The notes below the pieces were generated by a model. It was not told where the DNA came from, did not search any database, and saw nothing but the letters and a program-made list of their open reading frames with translations. From Listeria welshimeri serovar 6b str. SLCC5334 (GTDB lineage Bacteria > Bacillota > Bacilli > Lactobacillales > Listeriaceae), in NCBI RefSeq assembly GCF_000060285.1, contig NC_008555.1, forward strand, positions 2,666,001-2,730,000: a DNA stretch of 64,000 nt. The letters are read 5' to 3'. A program made the translations under genes and the position numbers. Positions 34,819 through 43,005 of the stretch are shown here, piece after piece. Positions within the stretch are counted from its first letter, which is position 1; every line of letters starts with the position of its first letter.

Positions 34819-36211
34819 TGTTTTCATCCCCCTTATCAAACGGATCTACGGAAATCTCTGCTTTTTCTGGTTTGTGTCCGTCTGGTCCTTTTTTAATTTC
34901 ACGTATAAACAAGTAAACCAACAGAATTGCTAGAATCGTATAAATCGTTGAAAAAGCAATTATCGAGAATAAGATTTGTCCTGATGAAACGTTTGGCGAT
35001 ACAGCATCCGCGGTTTTCATATAACCGAAAACTACCCATGGTTGTCGCCCTATCTCTGTCATAATCCAACCCATTGAGTTCGCTAGGAACGGGAAGCCAA
35101 TCATTGGAATCATGAAACGTAAATACCATTTTGCATTAACAAGTTTTTTCTTCCAAGCAAGTACGATACCGATTAGCGCGAATAGAATCATTAACATACC
35201 AGCGCCAACCATGATACGGAAGCTCCAAAATGCTGTTTTAACTGGTGGGATGTAGTCACCTTCACCATATTTTTCTTCGTATTGTTTCTGTAACGTGTTC
35301 ATACCTTCGACGCTACCAGTTAAGGTACCATAAGACAAGAAACTTAGCGCATATGGGACATTCACTTCCCACTCGTTTTTCTTCTCTTCTGGATTAATCT
35401 TGGCAATCATCGTCCACGGAGCAGGGTCGGCTGTATCTTCCCATATCCCTTCTGTTGCTGCCATTTTCATTGGTTGCGTTTTAACTAAGTATTGTGCTTG
35501 TGAGTGACCACTGAAAGCCACACCAAAACCACCGATTACTGCCATGACCATTGCAATTTGGAATGATCGTTTAAAGAAGGCGACATCTTGTTTTTTGAGC
35601 ATCTTATATGCACTGACACCGGCAATGAAAAAGGCCCCAGTGGCAAATGCCCCGAATATAACGTGTGGAAATTCCACGAGTAGTTGTCCATTAGTAATAA
35701 GTTGCAAGAAGTCATTCATTTCTGCACGACCATTTTTAAATTCAAAACCAACCGGATGTTGCATAAATGAATTCGCTGCTAAAATCCAGAAACTGGACAT
35801 GATTGTGCCGATTGCGACAAGCCAAATACATGCTAAATGAAGTTTTTTGCTAAGTCTGTCCCAACCAAAAATCCATAGTCCGATGAAGGTAGATTCCATG
35901 AAGAATGCAAGTAATGCTTCGATTGCAAGTGGCGCTCCGAATACATCCCCAACAAATCTAGAGTAATCTGACCAGTTCATCCCAAACTGGAATTCTTGAA
36001 TAATCCCGGTTACGACACCGACTGCGAAGTTAATAAGGAATATATGTCCCCAAAACTTCGACATTTTTTTGTAAATTTCTTTCCCCTTCACGACATACAA
36101 CGTTTCCATAAGAGCAACCATAAATACAAGTCCAATTGAAAGTGGTACAAATAAGAAATGGAAAATCGTTGTTGATGCGAATTGAAAACGGGCTAAAAAT
36201 AGTTTATCCAC
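34805..36211 (-). CDS. cydA: Cytochrome bd ubiquinol/menaquinol oxidase subunit I
   Basis: The 468-aa haem-bearing subunit reduces O2 with quinol electrons. Haem ligands can be placed by family position: H18 (IFHFLF) for haem b595, and the His of EFPHVIFG plus the Met of MKMAATEG for b558. The GRQPW motif is present. The Q loop is short, as in Firmicute enzymes. The start is GTG behind AGGAGGAG. It is the first gene of cydA-cydB-cydD-cydC. Rex-like half-sites lie upstream. Confidence 0.96.
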   Translation of the reverse strand: MDKLFLARFQFASTTIFHFLFVPLSIGLVFMVALMETLYVVKGKEIYKKMSKFWGHIFLINFAVGVVTGIIQEFQFGMNWSDYSRFVGDVFGAPLAIEALLAFFMESTFIGLWIFGWDRLSKKLHLACIWLVAIGTIMSSFWILAANSFMQHPVGFEFKNGRAEMNDFLQLITNGQLLVEFPHVIFGAFATGAFFIAGVSAYKMLKKQDVAFFKRSFQIAMVMAVIGGFGVAFSGHSQAQYLVKTQPMKMAATEGIWEDTADPAPWTMIAKINPEEKKNEWEVNVPYALSFLSYGTLTGSVEGMNTLQKQYEEKYGEGDYIPPVKTAFWSFRIMVGAGMLMILFALIGIVLAWKKKLVNAKWYLRFMIPMIGFPFLANSMGWIMTEIGRQPWVVFGYMKTADAVSPNVSSGQILFSIIAFSTIYTILAILLVYLFIREIKKGPDGHKPEKAEISVDPFDKGDENIVTK

Positions 36212-36283
36212 CCTTTTCTCTCCTCCTTTTTGTGCTAAAAATTCCTGTTATGTTCCTTTTTTTGTGCTTCCTTCTTAAAAACC

Positions 36284-36333
36284 TTGTGAAAAACACCCCA
36301 AAGTGACATGTCCAGTTGCTCTGTAATTCACAA
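36284..36333. promoter_or_regulatory. Two Rex-like half-sites upstream of cydA
   Basis: TTGTGAA at 36284-36290 and TTCACAA at 36327-36333 match the half-sites of the NADH-responsive repressor Rex (TTGTGAAnnnnTTCACAA). They are separated by 36 nt rather than fused, so the fit is partial. Another TTCACAA occurs at 36551-36557. The remaining 36212-36593 gap is AT-rich and shows no gene. Confidence 0.4.
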
Positions 36334-36593
36334 AGCATAATAAAATAATATAAAATTAGGTTTTTCAAAGATTTAGGAACTATTTAAGAAAGATTTTTAC
36401 TTTATAATAAGTTCTATCTGGAGTATATTTTATCCTATTTTGCGATAAATTTATTTAGTACTTTAGATGTTATTTTGTTTTTGCTAGATTGTGATAATTT
36501 TCGCAATTATTAGGGGGCTGTAAATGTTGATAAGACTTATTGCTTTTTATTTCACAAAATAATTCATCAATGTGCTATTTTGCATAATGAGTA

Positions 36594-37064
36594 TTAAGTC
36601 CTATTTGATTTATTACGTTTTCGCAGTTCTTGGAAGAATTTTTTTAACATTTCGCTGCTTTCGACTTCCATCAATCCTGCTTCCACTTCACATGTATGAT
36701 TAAAACGATTATCTTGTAGCAAATTCATTAAAGATCCTGCTGTACCTGCTTTTGGATCTTTTGCTCCATAATAAACTTTTTCAATTCTCGAAAGTAAAAT
36801 TGCGCCACTGCACATAGGGCATGGTTCTAAGGTGACATATAGTTCTGCGCCACTTAGTCGCCATGAATTCTGGTGTTTACAAGCATCTTGTATTGCCAAT
36901 AGCTCCGCATGAGTTACTGCATTCTGACTTGTTTCTCGCAGATTATGTGCTCGACCAATTATTTCACCATCTAAAACAACTACTGCACCAATTGGAACTT
37001 CTCCAATTTCCTGTGCTTTCTCTGCTTCCGCAAGCGCTTGTTGCATAAAGAAAGCTCGTTCCAT
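36594..37064 (-). CDS. tadA: tRNA-specific adenosine deaminase TadA
   Basis: The 156-aa deaminase converts A34 to inosine in the anticodon of tRNA-Arg. Zinc ligands and catalytic Glu are in place: H52-A-E54 in THAELLAIQDA and C82, C85 in PCPMCSG. Length is typical. It starts with ATG and lies alone, with an acyl-CoA synthetase gene divergent. B. subtilis yaaJ sits near dnaX; here it lies about 15 kb away. Confidence 0.95.
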   Translation of the reverse strand: MERAFFMQQALAEAEKAQEIGEVPIGAVVVLDGEIIGRAHNLRETSQNAVTHAELLAIQDACKHQNSWRLSGAELYVTLEPCPMCSGAILLSRIEKVYYGAKDPKAGTAGSLMNLLQDNRFNHTCEVEAGLMEVESSEMLKKFFQELRKRNKSNRT

Positions 37065-37258
37065 CTATGCACCTCATTTCTAAAAAATCACTCACTGTTA
37101 TTTTAGCATAGCTTGGTTGGATGTATGAATAATCTGCTCAGGTTTTCACAGGAATACTTTTAGTTGCTTTCAAGTAACATTTATATTACCATATATTAAT
37201 ACTAGGTACTAAAACAAAATTATCAAAATATACAATCTACTTATAAAGGAGAATCATT

Positions 37259-38836
37259 ATGAATTCAGAGAACCTAATTGCTCCAGAACTTTATAATATC
37301 ACCGACGAGATTGCTAAATTTAGTTCTGAAAAAACTGCCTTAATTTGGAAGAATGACCACGATGAAACAAAAACTTGGAGTTATCGTCACCTGCTTGAAC
37401 AAGCGAATAAATTTGCTAATGTGGTAAAAAATGCTGGTGTTAAAAAAGGAGATCACGTCATTGTTATGACACCTAGAGCACTTGAAACTTACGCCATCTA
37501 TATGGGTTTGTGGAAAGCTGGGGCTATTATCATTCCCGCATCCGAACTACTTAAAGCCCATGATTTAGAATACCGTATTCACCACGCAAACGTAAAAGCA
37601 ATCGTTTCTTACAGCGGAATGACAGCAGAATTTGATAAAATTGAAAAAATTCCTTCTGTATCGAAAAAAATTATTGTTGGTGGCAAATTATCCGGCTGGG
37701 ATCATTATGAAACATTAATGGATTCGGCTTCTACTGATTTTGAACGCGTAGAAACTTCTCGCGATGATGCTTGCCTGCTTGCTTTCACAAGTGGCACAAC
37801 TGGTAATCCTAAAGGGGTTGTACATATTCATGGTTGGGGTTATGCACATATTCGTATTGCAGCTGATCATTGGCTCGATATTCATGAAGATGATATCGTC
37901 TGGGCTACAGCAGGACCTGGTTGGCAAAAATGGGTTTGGTCTCCTTTCCTTTCTGTACTTGGAAAAGGCGCGACCGGTTTTATTTACAGCGGTCGTTTCA
38001 TTCCTGAAAAACAACTTCATTTACTAGAAGAAGAAAAAATTAACGTACTATGTTGTACGCCAACGGAATATCGCTTAATGGCAAAAGTAAATCATTTACG
38101 TGAACATGATTTAAGTTCGCTTCGTAGCGCCGTTTCAGCAGGAGAACCTTTAAACCGAGAAGTTATTCAAGTTTTCCAAGATAATTTTAACATTAAAGTC
38201 CGTGATGGCTACGGTCAGACGGAAAGTACCCTTTTGATTGGAACACTTGTTGATACACCAATTCGTCCTGGGTCAATGGGTAAACCAATTATGCCTGAAT
38301 ACATGGCGATTATTGATGCAGATGGAAATCCTGTCGGGGTTGGCGAAATTGGTGATATCGCTATGCGTAAAGACTTCCCGGCACTTTTCAAAGAGTATTA
38401 TAAGGAACCCGAACGCTTGCAAAAAGCGATTCGTGGTGATTATTTTGTTTCTGGTGACCGTGCAATCCGTGATGAAGATAATTATTACTGGTTCCAAGGC
38501 CGGAATGATGACATTATTATTAGCTCCGGATACACCATCGGACCATTTGAAGTTGAGGACGCGCTCACACATCACCCCGCTGTAAAAGAAGTCGCTGTTG
38601 TCGCAAGTCCTGACGAAATCCGTGGTACTGTTGTAAAAGCGTTCATCGTTTTAAAAGATGGATACGAGGGCACCGAGGATCTTGTTCATGAATTACAAAC
38701 ATTTACAAAAGAACAAACTGCTCCATATAAATACCCTCGCCGAATTGAATTTGTTGAGTCATTACCGAAAACTGATTCTGGTAAAATTCGCCGCGTCGAG
38801 TTGCGTGATGCGGAGTTTGCTAGTGTTAATAAATAA
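37259..38836 (+). CDS. AMP-forming acyl-CoA synthetase (acetyl/medium-chain type)
   Basis: The 525-aa adenylate-forming enzyme has motif A3 AFTSGTTGNPKGVVHIHGW, motif YGQTES, the aspartate of YFVSGDRA and the C-terminal SGYTIGPFEVEDAL and KTDSGKIRR, with the A10 lysine. It activates a carboxylic acid to acyl-CoA through an acyl-adenylate. The acid (acetate or a short/medium acyl group) is not certain; annotation as acetate-CoA ligase is common. The ATG has AAAGGAG at 7 nt. A bidirectional terminator follows. Confidence 0.9.
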   Translation: MNSENLIAPELYNITDEIAKFSSEKTALIWKNDHDETKTWSYRHLLEQANKFANVVKNAGVKKGDHVIVMTPRALETYAIYMGLWKAGAIIIPASELLKAHDLEYRIHHANVKAIVSYSGMTAEFDKIEKIPSVSKKIIVGGKLSGWDHYETLMDSASTDFERVETSRDDACLLAFTSGTTGNPKGVVHIHGWGYAHIRIAADHWLDIHEDDIVWATAGPGWQKWVWSPFLSVLGKGATGFIYSGRFIPEKQLHLLEEEKINVLCCTPTEYRLMAKVNHLREHDLSSLRSAVSAGEPLNREVIQVFQDNFNIKVRDGYGQTESTLLIGTLVDTPIRPGSMGKPIMPEYMAIIDADGNPVGVGEIGDIAMRKDFPALFKEYYKEPERLQKAIRGDYFVSGDRAIRDEDNYYWFQGRNDDIIISSGYTIGPFEVEDALTHHPAVKEVAVVASPDEIRGTVVKAFIVLKDGYEGTEDLVHELQTFTKEQTAPYKYPRRIEFVESLPKTDSGKIRRVELRDAEFASVNK

Positions 38837-38877
38837 AGAAATAGAAGTTCTCATTGGAGGACTTCTATTTCTTTATT
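38837..38877. terminator. Bidirectional terminator before the membrane-protein cluster
   Basis: AAAGAAATAGAAGT pairs with ACTTCTATTTCTTT around a 12-nt loop. It serves the acyl-CoA synthetase gene and the convergent cluster. Confidence 0.85.
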
Positions 38878-39716
38878 TATTCGCTATACCACTGTTTTTT
38901 GGTGAAGCCATGCTCTTTTCGAAACGATTCTGTATACTTTTGAAGCAAGTAACTTTTAACGAATTCAGGATAAAAATAGCGCACAGGAATGGCTACCAAT
39001 AAAAATAAAACAATAGCCACCGATAATATTTGCCCCATTGGAACTAACATTGTAGAGATCCACGAGTTGTCATTTAAAAGCCAAAATTTATTTATTCGAT
39101 AAATTTGCATACCTGCTATGACAATAACAATCCCATAAATTAAGGACTTATCAACAATTTTCCCCCATAAGGGTATTTTAATTGTTGGGTCAAAGACTGC
39201 TAACTCACTTATTTCCAGATATTGTAAATATTTGTAAATTGCAAAGCTAACTAATATAACACCACCAACCGCACAAATAGTTTGTATCATAATTTGCATC
39301 ATATATTCATCTTTTATTCCCGCCGAAAATGCCCCGAATACAAGCCATAACCCAATTGAAAAGATAACTGATACGATACTAAAAATAATAGAACAGCAAG
39401 AATAAAATCTTGATAGATAATTCTCCGAGAAACTTTTTAAATTTAGCTTAAAAAAATAAATGATTGTCCATAAAACAACTGCCCATTCGATGAGAGCAAA
39501 AACAGGACTACTAACAACCCAACCAGAGAAGGTGCTTGCTAACAGGGTTTCAACGCTAATGATAATAACAAAGAAAATGTATCTCAGAAGCATCATTTTC
39601 TGGTTCATTGATTTTTCTATTATCGTCTTATTAATTATTTGGTTAGCCTGCTCAAAGTTGATTTTTTGGACAATTTCTTGATTTTCTTTGTTGAAAAAGA
39701 TAGTTGTTAACTTCAT
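38877..39716 (-). CDS. Multi-pass membrane protein, fourth gene of a paralog cluster
   Basis: This 279-aa protein has about six or seven hydrophobic helices and no family I recognise. Features shared with its three neighbours are the motif MQIYRINKFW, a long membrane helix, and a charged C-terminal tail ending FRKEHGFTKKQWYSE. It lacks the N-terminal HxIYExLNG block of the middle two genes. I chose the ATG at 39716, giving a 4-nt ATGA overlap with the upstream gene; a GTG four codons earlier is the alternative. It ends at the shared terminator. Confidence 0.7.
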   Translation of the reverse strand: MKLTTIFFNKENQEIVQKINFEQANQIINKTIIEKSMNQKMMLLRYIFFVIIISVETLLASTFSGWVVSSPVFALIEWAVVLWTIIYFFKLNLKSFSENYLSRFYSCCSIIFSIVSVIFSIGLWLVFGAFSAGIKDEYMMQIMIQTICAVGGVILVSFAIYKYLQYLEISELAVFDPTIKIPLWGKIVDKSLIYGIVIVIAGMQIYRINKFWLLNDNSWISTMLVPMGQILSVAIVLFLLVAIPVRYFYPEFVKSYLLQKYTESFRKEHGFTKKQWYSE

Positions 39717-40546
39717 TCTCCGTACCACTCTTTTTCTGTGAACTCATACTCTTTTCTAAATTCTTCTGAGTATTTTTTGTAAATAAGACCGTCCACCAAC
39801 GCTGAAGCATTTAAAAGAAGTGTTGGGAGTAGGGTGATTATAATTAAAATCACTATGCCTATGAATATAAGAAGCACTGATAAAATCATCCCCGCCCAGG
39901 TTCCATTCAACCCAGAAAGAGCATCTGAACTAGACTCACCAATCCACCATTTATTAACTCGATAAAATTGCATACCTGCAATTATTAGTACTATAAAACC
40001 CATTAAAACCACAGATAACATTTTAACAGCCTTTATTGTCCCTTTTTTCTTACCTAACTTTTCATTATCTACCAAATACTCTGTTTGAACATTTTCAATC
40101 AGCTTTATTTTGATAATATAGAAGGATAAGCAATACCCAAATAAAATATATAGGCAAGCTGCTGTTCTATTTATAATGACGTTATCTGATATTTCGATAG
40201 AAGTGATATAAAAAATGAGCGCTGTTTGCGTAAATAAATATACAGAAAATGTGTATGCAGCATTCTTGAAATAAAGACTACTTCTAAAATATCCTATGCA
40301 AATAGCGATAATTATTACAGATGCTAGAATCGGAAATAGATACCAGTTATACGCGGAAAATAAGCATATTAACCAAGATATACTAGCGAACACGAAAATT
40401 TTTAGTGTTCGGGGAAATAGTTCTTTATTAGTTCCGTTTAGCGTTTCATATATGTGATGCAGTGAATTATTTTCTAAGGATTTTTTAAGGGAAATGGAAT
40501 CAACCAATTTAGATACTGAATTCATTTTTATATGTCTATTCACCAT
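39713..40546 (-). CDS. Multi-pass membrane protein, third gene of a paralog cluster
   Basis: The 277-aa protein has about six hydrophobic helices. It is closely related to the gene before it: HHIYETLNGTNKELFPRTLK at the N-terminus, YILFGYCLSFYIIKIKLIEN, MQFYRVNKWW, and a C-terminus ending YKKYSEEFRKEYEFTEKEWYGE. No enzyme motif is visible. ATG at 40546 has AAGGA about 6 nt upstream. A later ATG at 40525 fits the N-terminal alignment with the paralog better but has no ribosome site. Confidence 0.7.
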   Translation of the reverse strand: MVNRHIKMNSVSKLVDSISLKKSLENNSLHHIYETLNGTNKELFPRTLKIFVFASISWLICLFSAYNWYLFPILASVIIIAICIGYFRSSLYFKNAAYTFSVYLFTQTALIFYITSIEISDNVIINRTAACLYILFGYCLSFYIIKIKLIENVQTEYLVDNEKLGKKKGTIKAVKMLSVVLMGFIVLIIAGMQFYRVNKWWIGESSSDALSGLNGTWAGMILSVLLIFIGIVILIIITLLPTLLLNASALVDGLIYKKYSEEFRKEYEFTEKEWYGE

Positions 40547-41342
40547 ACCATTCCTTATCCGTGAACTCATATTCCTTTTGAAAGTCTAATGAGTATTTTT
40601 TGTAAATAAAGCCGTCCAACACAACCGATGTTTTTAAAAGAGATGTCGGGAATAACGTGAACAGCGCTAAATTTGCAAAGGCTATAAAGCTAGAAAAAAC
40701 GTATAGAACAGTTCCTACCAAAGAGTCATATGAATAATCATAATTGTTACTGCTGTTCCACCAATCACTACTTATCGTATAAAATCTCGTTACCCATATT
40801 GCAACTACTAAAGCCAAGCCTAAAATGACCGCCACTATTTTTAATATCTTTATCGTTTTTCTTTTTCGGATTAATTTCCCATCTTTTATTAAATAGTTTA
40901 TTTGGATATTTTCAATTAATCGAATTCTTATAATATAAAAAGAAAGGCCATATCCAAATAAAATATATAAAATAGCATACGTTCTAATCATATCTGGATT
41001 TTCCCAAGGCATCCAAACAGAGAAGAAAAACAGGACAGCTGTTTGAATTATTAAGTAAACAGCGATTGTGTATGCTGCGTTTTTAAAATAACGTTTACTT
41101 CTGGTAAATCCTATGAAAATACCTAAGATTATAATGGATGCGGTAATTGGAAAACCCGCCCCTTTAAGTCCAGAAATCAAACATATAGACCACGAAAAAG
41201 CAGCTAAGATGTATACTTTCAGTGACTTAGGTATTACTTCTTTTCCTGTACCATTTAAATTTTCATATATTCGATGCATTGAATTCTTCTCTAAGGCGTT
41301 CTCAAAAGAGACAGCATTTATTAATTTCGATAGTGTTTTCAT
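40536..41342 (-). CDS. Multi-pass membrane protein, second gene of a paralog cluster
   Basis: The 268-aa protein has about six hydrophobic helices and the same blocks as the third gene: HRIYENLNGTGKEVIPKSLK, YILFGYGLSFYIIRIRLIEN, and YKKYSLDFQKEYEFTDKEWYGE at the C-terminus. The RxNKWW block is degenerate here (TRFYTISSDWW). It starts with ATG behind GAGGAG and overlaps the first gene by 4 nt (ATGA). The role is unknown. Confidence 0.7.
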   Translation of the reverse strand: MKTLSKLINAVSFENALEKNSMHRIYENLNGTGKEVIPKSLKVYILAAFSWSICLISGLKGAGFPITASIIILGIFIGFTRSKRYFKNAAYTIAVYLIIQTAVLFFFSVWMPWENPDMIRTYAILYILFGYGLSFYIIRIRLIENIQINYLIKDGKLIRKRKTIKILKIVAVILGLALVVAIWVTRFYTISSDWWNSSNNYDYSYDSLVGTVLYVFSSFIAFANLALFTLFPTSLLKTSVVLDGFIYKKYSLDFQKEYEFTDKEWYGE

Positions 41343-42112
41343 TGGTTGCTCCTCGTATTTTCTTGTTGAAATTCTGTTGCATATTCTTTTAGCAAAATAC
41401 CTTCAGTAATTGTTTTAGCATTAAATAATAATGTAGGGAGTAATGAGAAAACAACAAGAAGTATTATTAATAAAATCCCGACCACTAAAACTAAAAACAT
41501 TCCTAGCCATTCATTTTGGATAGATATCCCATTAGATGAACTGTTATTTCCAATGAACCACCATTTATTTAGCCTATACAATTGGGTACCCAAGCCAATT
41601 ATCACTAATAAAATAATGGACAGTTTTAAAAAAACTTTATTCCATATTTTAGATACAGAGATTCCTTTTAAATTTATACCATTATTTTTTAAATAATTTA
41701 GAATCATTGCTCTGCATCGAAAGTAGCCAAGCACAGCAACCAAAAATAAATAACATAACGCCACTAAAACATAGTATTCTCCAAAAGGTGTCTCACCATC
41801 AACTCTTATTCCTAATAATATGCTCACTGTAGTAGTTTGAAGCATTACATATTTAGCCAATTGGTAACTAAATTCTTCCAATAATTTATTGTTAGCTTTC
41901 GAAATATAATAATACAGAAAACTTATTACTATGATTATGATTAAGATACTTGTAATAACAATGGAATTCTTCAAAGGCAAAAGTGCCATAAATCCGCAAA
42001 AAAATGCGCGAATAAACAATTTTATACTTTGCGAAGTTGTGTTTTCTTTATCTCTTATGTCTATTAGTTGTTTAGCTTCTTCAAAAGTAATTTTGCTCAT
42101 GATGAATTTCAT
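41339..42112 (-). CDS. Multi-pass membrane protein, first gene of a paralog cluster
   Basis: This 257-aa protein has about seven hydrophobic helices. It shares the block LYRLNKWWFIG, then a long helix and LLPTLLFNAKTITEGILLKE with the other three proteins, but its C-terminus is shorter and lacks the WYGE ending. The N-terminal FEEAKQLIDIR resembles FEQANQIINK of the fourth gene, suggesting that first and fourth form one subtype and second and third another. ATG at 42112 has GGAG 7 nt upstream. Confidence 0.7.
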   Translation of the reverse strand: MKFIMSKITFEEAKQLIDIRDKENTTSQSIKLFIRAFFCGFMALLPLKNSIVITSILIIIIVISFLYYYISKANNKLLEEFSYQLAKYVMLQTTTVSILLGIRVDGETPFGEYYVLVALCYLFLVAVLGYFRCRAMILNYLKNNGINLKGISVSKIWNKVFLKLSIILLVIIGLGTQLYRLNKWWFIGNNSSSNGISIQNEWLGMFLVLVVGILLIILLVVFSLLPTLLFNAKTITEGILLKEYATEFQQENTRSNQ

Positions 42113-42425
42113 TTAAAAACTCCATTTCTATTGGCAAATTTATTAAGAATCTTATTATTTAGTTGGCTTGGTTTAAAGTCACCATTCCCGCTGCGATAAT
42201 TAACTCCAACTTTACTCTCTTTATATTTAAACTATTTTAGCATAGAAGGGGCGGATTATGTACCTCCATTCACAAACACTTTCTTTGTGCTATGAATCTT
42301 TATTTTCTCAGCGATTTCTCTATCTAATCACTTGTAAATAGAACCACTCTTAACTGCCGAGCCTTTCTAATTCACAAAAATGACAATTTGAATGGCTATT
42401 TTAATGACTTTTTGGGGAGATTGGT

Positions 42426-42431
42426 TATAAT
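42426..42431 (+). promoter_or_regulatory. -10 box of the GNAT gene
   Basis: TATAAT lies 28 nt before the GTG start. The rest of the 42113-42459 gap is AT-rich; I see no further gene, only weak -10-like sequences for the paralog operon. Confidence 0.45.
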
Positions 42432-42459
42432 AGAAAGAAATAATGTGGAGGTGAATGCC

Positions 42460-42921
42460 GTGGAAATCAAACAAATCAGTGCAGAAGAGACGCAAGATAT
42501 TAGACACCGGGTTCTTCGCCCAGAACAGCCAGAAAGTAATGCGATTTATCCTAATGATGATTTGGAGGGGACTTTTCATTTAGGTGCTTTTGAAAATGAT
42601 GTTTTGCTCGGGGTGGCAAGTTTTTATCCAGAAAAATCCGCTGTAATTATGAATCATGCACAGTACCGGATTCGCGGCGTAGCAACAGAACGACGGATGC
42701 GCTTGAAAGGTCTTGGCACAGCATTGCTTGCAGAAGGTGAAGCAAAAATATGGGCGCGCGGTGCAGAAATTATCTGGTGTAATGCACGGATTGTCGCTGT
42801 GGGTTTTTATGAAAAACACGGCTATCGTAAAGTAGGTAAATCCTTTGTTATTCCCGGCATCGGCGAACATTACTTAATGACAAAACCAAATCCAAATAAA
42901 ACAGTGGACCAAGATTGCTAA
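42460..42921 (+). CDS. GNAT family N-acetyltransferase
   Basis: The 153-aa acetyltransferase of the GNAT superfamily shows the acetyl-CoA-binding motif A region RRMRLKGLGTALLAEGEAKI (pyrophosphate loop K-G-L-G-T) and the C-terminal FYEKHGYRKVGKSF. The substrate is unknown. I chose a GTG at 42460 with GGAGGTG six nt upstream; the longer frame adds 24 residues including that ribosome site and a -10 box. It is a single gene between the paralog cluster and a MATE exporter. Confidence 0.85.
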   Translation: MEIKQISAEETQDIRHRVLRPEQPESNAIYPNDDLEGTFHLGAFENDVLLGVASFYPEKSAVIMNHAQYRIRGVATERRMRLKGLGTALLAEGEAKIWARGAEIIWCNARIVAVGFYEKHGYRKVGKSFVIPGIGEHYLMTKPNPNKTVDQDC

Positions 42922-42938
42922 TATCCTGGTCCACTGCT
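42902..42938 (+). terminator. Hairpin spanning the GNAT stop codon
   Basis: CAGTGGACCA pairs with TGGTCCACTG around a 15-nt loop holding the TAA stop. The T tract after it is weak. Confidence 0.5.
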
Positions 42939-43005
42939 TTGTATAATTTTACTAAAAGTTACGCAAAAAGATTTCGCACTTATAGGCAAATGACTCTACT
43001 CTATT

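Noticed and set aside
42713-42729. TTGGCACAGCATTGCTT, which looks like a sigma-54 promoter
   Set aside because: The GG-GC spacing is 9 nt instead of 10, and it lies inside the GNAT coding region with no gene downstream on that strand.
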